Shown here: positions 6,664-8,658 of the stretch, piece by piece
Position numbering within the stretch: the stretch's first letter is position 1
Layout: the number at the start of each line of letters is the position of its first letter
Source: Bordetella parapertussis
GTDB lineage: Bacteria; Pseudomonadota; Gammaproteobacteria; Burkholderiales; Burkholderiaceae_C
Length of the DNA: 8,658 nucleotides
Direction: 5' to 3'
Assembly: GCA_945900695.1 (NCBI GenBank)
Contig: CAMDJU010000109.1
Span: 1-8,658, forward strand
Position numbers and translations under genes: made by a program
Notes under the pieces: generated by a model
What the model saw: the letters and a program-made list of their open reading frames with translations, nothing else
The model's database searches: none
What the model was told of the DNA's origin: nothing

Positions 6664-7680
6664 TCAGGGCGTGGTCCCGCCCGGATTGCGTCGGCGTTGG
6701 TAGCGGTCGACCGCGGCATTGTGGTCGTCCAAATTATTGCTGAACGCGCTGCTGCCATCGCCCCGGGCCACAAAGTAAAAGGCCGCGCTGCGCTCGGGTT
6801 GCACGGCGGAGAGCAAAGCGGCCTTGCCCGGCATGGCAATGGGTGTGGGGGGCAGGCCCTTGCGCGTATAGGTGTTCCAGGCATGGTCGGTTTGCAGGTC
6901 GCGGCGGCGCAAATTGCCATCAAAAGCCTCACCCATGCCATAAATCACCGTGGGATCGGTTTGCAGGGGCATGCCCACCCGCAAACGGTTGTGAAACACG
7001 CTGGCAATCATGCGCCGGTCACTGGCCTTGCCGGTTTCTTTTTCCACGATGCTGGCCAAAATCAGGGCTTGCTCGGGATCTGTCAACTCGATGCGCTCGG
7101 CGCGGGCTTGCCAAGCGCTGGCCAATTGACGGTCCATGGCCTGCATGGCGCGTCGCAGGATGCGCAAATCTGTGTCGCCCTTGCCGTGGGTATAGGTGTC
7201 TGGGAAAAACCGCCCTTCTGCCGCTTGGCCCGACCGGCCCAACTGGGCCATGATGGCCTCATCGGTTTGGCCACGGGTCAGGTGTTGCAAATGCTCAGAG
7301 CGGTCCAAAGCAGCGCGGAATTGGCGAAATGTCCAGCCCTCGACGAGCACCAGGGCTTGCAAGGATTCCTCCCCACGGCTGAGTTTTTGAAGCAAATCCC
7401 AAGCCGATTCACCGGTTTTGACTTCGTAACTGCCGGCACGCAACAAACGCGATTGGCCGCTCAAGCGGATGAACCAATAAAGCACACTCGGGTTGACCTC
7501 GATGCCGCTGTCGACGCTGTTTTGGGCGATGCCGCGCACCGAAGTGCCAGGCTCAATGGTCAACTCCACCACCTCGCGGGCCAGGGGCAAATCGCGCAAC
7601 ACCCATCCCGCCATGGTGGCCAAGCACAGTGACACAGCGAGCAAGGTGATGAGCAGCCATCTGCCCCATGGGTAACGCAA
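6664..7680 (-). CDS. mltG: Endolytic transglycosylase MltG (YceG-like)
   Basis: MltG is an inner-membrane lytic transglycosylase that cleaves nascent glycan strands and is thought to end their elongation. The 338-residue protein has one N-terminal membrane anchor (about residues 7-28, [20 protein letters not shown]), a LysM-like region (about 38-110), and the YceG catalytic domain with EGWTFRQF at 114-121, FFPDTY at 158-163, catalytic Glu213 in ASIVEKET, and TDPTVIYG at 241-248. The start appears to be TTG at 7680: an in-frame TAG lies five codons upstream with no ATG or GTG between, and later starts would cut into the membrane anchor. It heads the - strand operon, 29 bases before tmk. Its 5' end is about 32 bases from the divergent ygfZ gene, so its promoter must lie partly within ygfZ coding sequence. 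No pabC gene sits next to it here. Confidence 0.95.
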   Translation of the reverse strand: MRYPWGRWLLITLLAVSLCLATMAGWVLRDLPLAREVVELTIEPGTSVRGIAQNSVDSGIEVNPSVLYWFIRLSGQSRLLRAGSYEVKTGESAWDLLQKLSRGEESLQALVLVEGWTFRQFRAALDRSEHLQHLTRGQTDEAIMAQLGRSGQAAEGRFFPDTYTHGKGDTDLRILRRAMQAMDRQLASAWQARAERIELTDPEQALILASIVEKETGKASDRRMIASVFHNRLRVGMPLQTDPTVIYGMGEAFDGNLRRRDLQTDHAWNTYTRKGLPPTPIAMPGKAALLSAVQPERSAAFYFVARGDGSSAFSNNLDDHNAAVDRYQRRRNPGGTTP

Positions 7681-7694
7681 GGCCTGGGCTTTCT

Positions 7695-7710
7695 AAAGGA
7701 AAAGAGCAGG
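7695..7710 (+). promoter_or_regulatory. Purine-rich ribosome-binding stretch before ygfZ
   Basis: AAAGGAAAAGAGCAGG lies immediately before the ATG at 7713 and contains AGGA (12 bases away) and AGAG (6 bases away). It is too far from the next in-frame ATGs at 7728 and 7737, so it favours 7713 as the ygfZ start. It sits within the 32-base gap between the divergent mltG and ygfZ genes. Confidence 0.5.
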
Positions 7711-7712
7711 CG

Positions 7713-8658
7713 ATGATAATTCAGCCCATGACCCATATGAGCCCACACCTCACTTTGCCACCGGCAAATTTCCACGGCGCTTGCGAATTGCCCCATTTGG
7801 GCGTGATCGAGGTCAGTGGCAGCGATGCGGTTTCTTTTTTGCAAAACCAACTCACCCATGATCTGGCTTTGCTGCCTGCCGATGGCGTGCGGTTCAGCTC
7901 GTTTTGCAATGCCAAAGGGCGCATGCAAGCCACTTTTGTGCTGTGCGTTCCGTCACCTGACATGGTTTTGATGGTGTGCCGCCGCGATGTGTTGGCCGCT
8001 TTTTGCAAACGCCTGTCCATGTTTGTTTTGCGAGCCAAGGCCCGCTTGCGCGACGCCACGCAGGAGTTTGCGCTGTGGGGCCTGGTGGGCGGACCCCTGC
8101 CCTCAACTTGGAAAAAGCAAAACCATTTGGGCGGCACCGCCATGGGCCTGTACCCGGCGGCCGGGCAAGCGCGGGCTTTGTGGCTGGCCCCAGCGGGGCA
8201 GAGCCCGCTCAGCCCCACCCATTCAGACGCATTGAGCGAGGACGCCTGGCTGTGGGGCGAGGTGATGGCCGGCGTGGCCGACGTGCAAGCCGCCACGGTG
8301 GAGGCTTTTGTGCCCCAAATGCTCAACCACGAGTCCATTGACGGGGTGAGCTTCAAAAAAGGTTGCTATCCCGGTCAAGAGGTGGTGGCGCGCAGCCAGT
8401 TCAGGGGGGCCATCAAGCGCCGGGCTTTCATCCTGTCGGGGCCACCGATGCAAGTGGGTCAAGCGGTCTTTTCAACCCAAGACCCCAGCCAAGACTGCGG
8501 CACCATCGCCCAAGCGGCCAGCAACGGCGACACCGGTGGCGTGGCCATCGCCTGTTTGCAAACCGCCGCCGCCGATGCCGCCGCCCTGCATTTGGGCGCG
8601 CCCGATGGACCGCTGCTGCAACTTTTGCCCCTGCCCTATCCCTTGCGCGACGATATTT
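7713..8658 (+). CDS. ygfZ: Folate-binding protein YgfZ (GcvT-like), 3' truncated by window
   Basis: YgfZ proteins share the GcvT fold, bind tetrahydrofolate and help build or repair certain iron-sulfur enzymes such as MiaB. The frame is open from 7713 to the window end (315 complete codons, no stop), so the C-terminus is missing, probably only a short part judging by family length. The diagnostic motif KGCYPGQE is at residues 216-223, with the key cysteine at 218, preceded by FVPQMLNHESIDGVSF and followed by VVARSQFRG. N-terminal family features are VSGSDAVSFLQNQLTHD at 34-50 and CNAKGRMQ at 65-72. ATG 7713 is preferred for its purine-rich leader; ATG 7728 or 7737 in the same frame are alternatives and would shorten the protein by 5 or 8 residues. 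It is divergent from mltG. Confidence 0.93.
   Translation, partial: MIIQPMTHMSPHLTLPPANFHGACELPHLGVIEVSGSDAVSFLQNQLTHDLALLPADGVRFSSFCNAKGRMQATFVLCVPSPDMVLMVCRRDVLAAFCKRLSMFVLRAKARLRDATQEFALWGLVGGPLPSTWKKQNHLGGTAMGLYPAAGQARALWLAPAGQSPLSPTHSDALSEDAWLWGEVMAGVADVQAATVEAFVPQMLNHESIDGVSFKKGCYPGQEVVARSQFRGAIKRRAFILSGPPMQVGQAVFSTQDPSQDCGTIAQAASNGDTGGVAIACLQTAAADAAALHLGAPDGPLLQLLPLPYPLRDDI

Noticed and set aside
6637..7632. 331-codon open frame on the + strand, with a further one at 6038-6703
   Set aside because: Both are antisense to mltG and tmk, whose catalytic motifs are intact. The translated products have low-complexity composition typical of GC-rich reverse frames.
1..8658. Mobile element, CRISPR array, toxin-antitoxin, phage or defence genes
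   Set aside because: No transposase, integrase, direct-repeat array, att-like duplication or small toxin-antitoxin pair was seen; gene order and composition look like stable chromosome.

Overview
The window reads as ordinary chromosome of a betaproteobacterium, most likely Burkholderiales and probably near Comamonadaceae (Limnohabitans/Polaromonas/Rhodoferax-like). This rests on protein character, moderately high GC and gene order; no rRNA or other formal marker is present. Coding density is very high. I see no mobile element, tRNA, rRNA or CRISPR array.

Left block, + strand (1-3284): the 3' end of guaA (GMP synthase), a PaiB-like FMN-binding protein, a single open frame joining the tRNA-A34 deaminase TadA to a complete haloalkane-dehalogenase-like alpha/beta hydrolase, and ldcA (murein tetrapeptide carboxypeptidase). 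Gaps are only 21, 33 and 12 bases with no terminator visible between genes, so the four probably form one transcription unit. The TadA-dehalogenase fusion is the most unusual item in the window.

Convergent gap (3285-3482): about 200 bases without a gene, AT-rich in part, bordered by a small hairpin that includes the stop codon of the facing gene.

Middle and right block, - strand (3483-7680): transcription runs mltG > tmk > holB > tatD > an exported ankyrin-repeat protein. The genes are tightly packed: tmk and holB overlap by 4 bases (ATGA), holB and tatD are 11 bases apart, and tatD overlaps the ankyrin gene by 14 bases. This is the conserved mltG-tmk-holB-tatD cluster (glycan strand termination, dTMP phosphorylation, clamp loading, TatD-family nuclease). 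The pilZ gene found between holB and tatD in Pseudomonas is absent.

Right edge (7713-8658, + strand): a folate-binding YgfZ-family Fe-S maintenance protein, divergent from mltG across a gap of about 32 bases and cut off by the window end.

Most of the window is conserved housekeeping. I found no defence island, secondary-metabolite cluster or clearly new multi-gene system. The fused tadA-dehalogenase gene is the best candidate for something undescribed, and I cannot tell from sequence alone how widespread it is.
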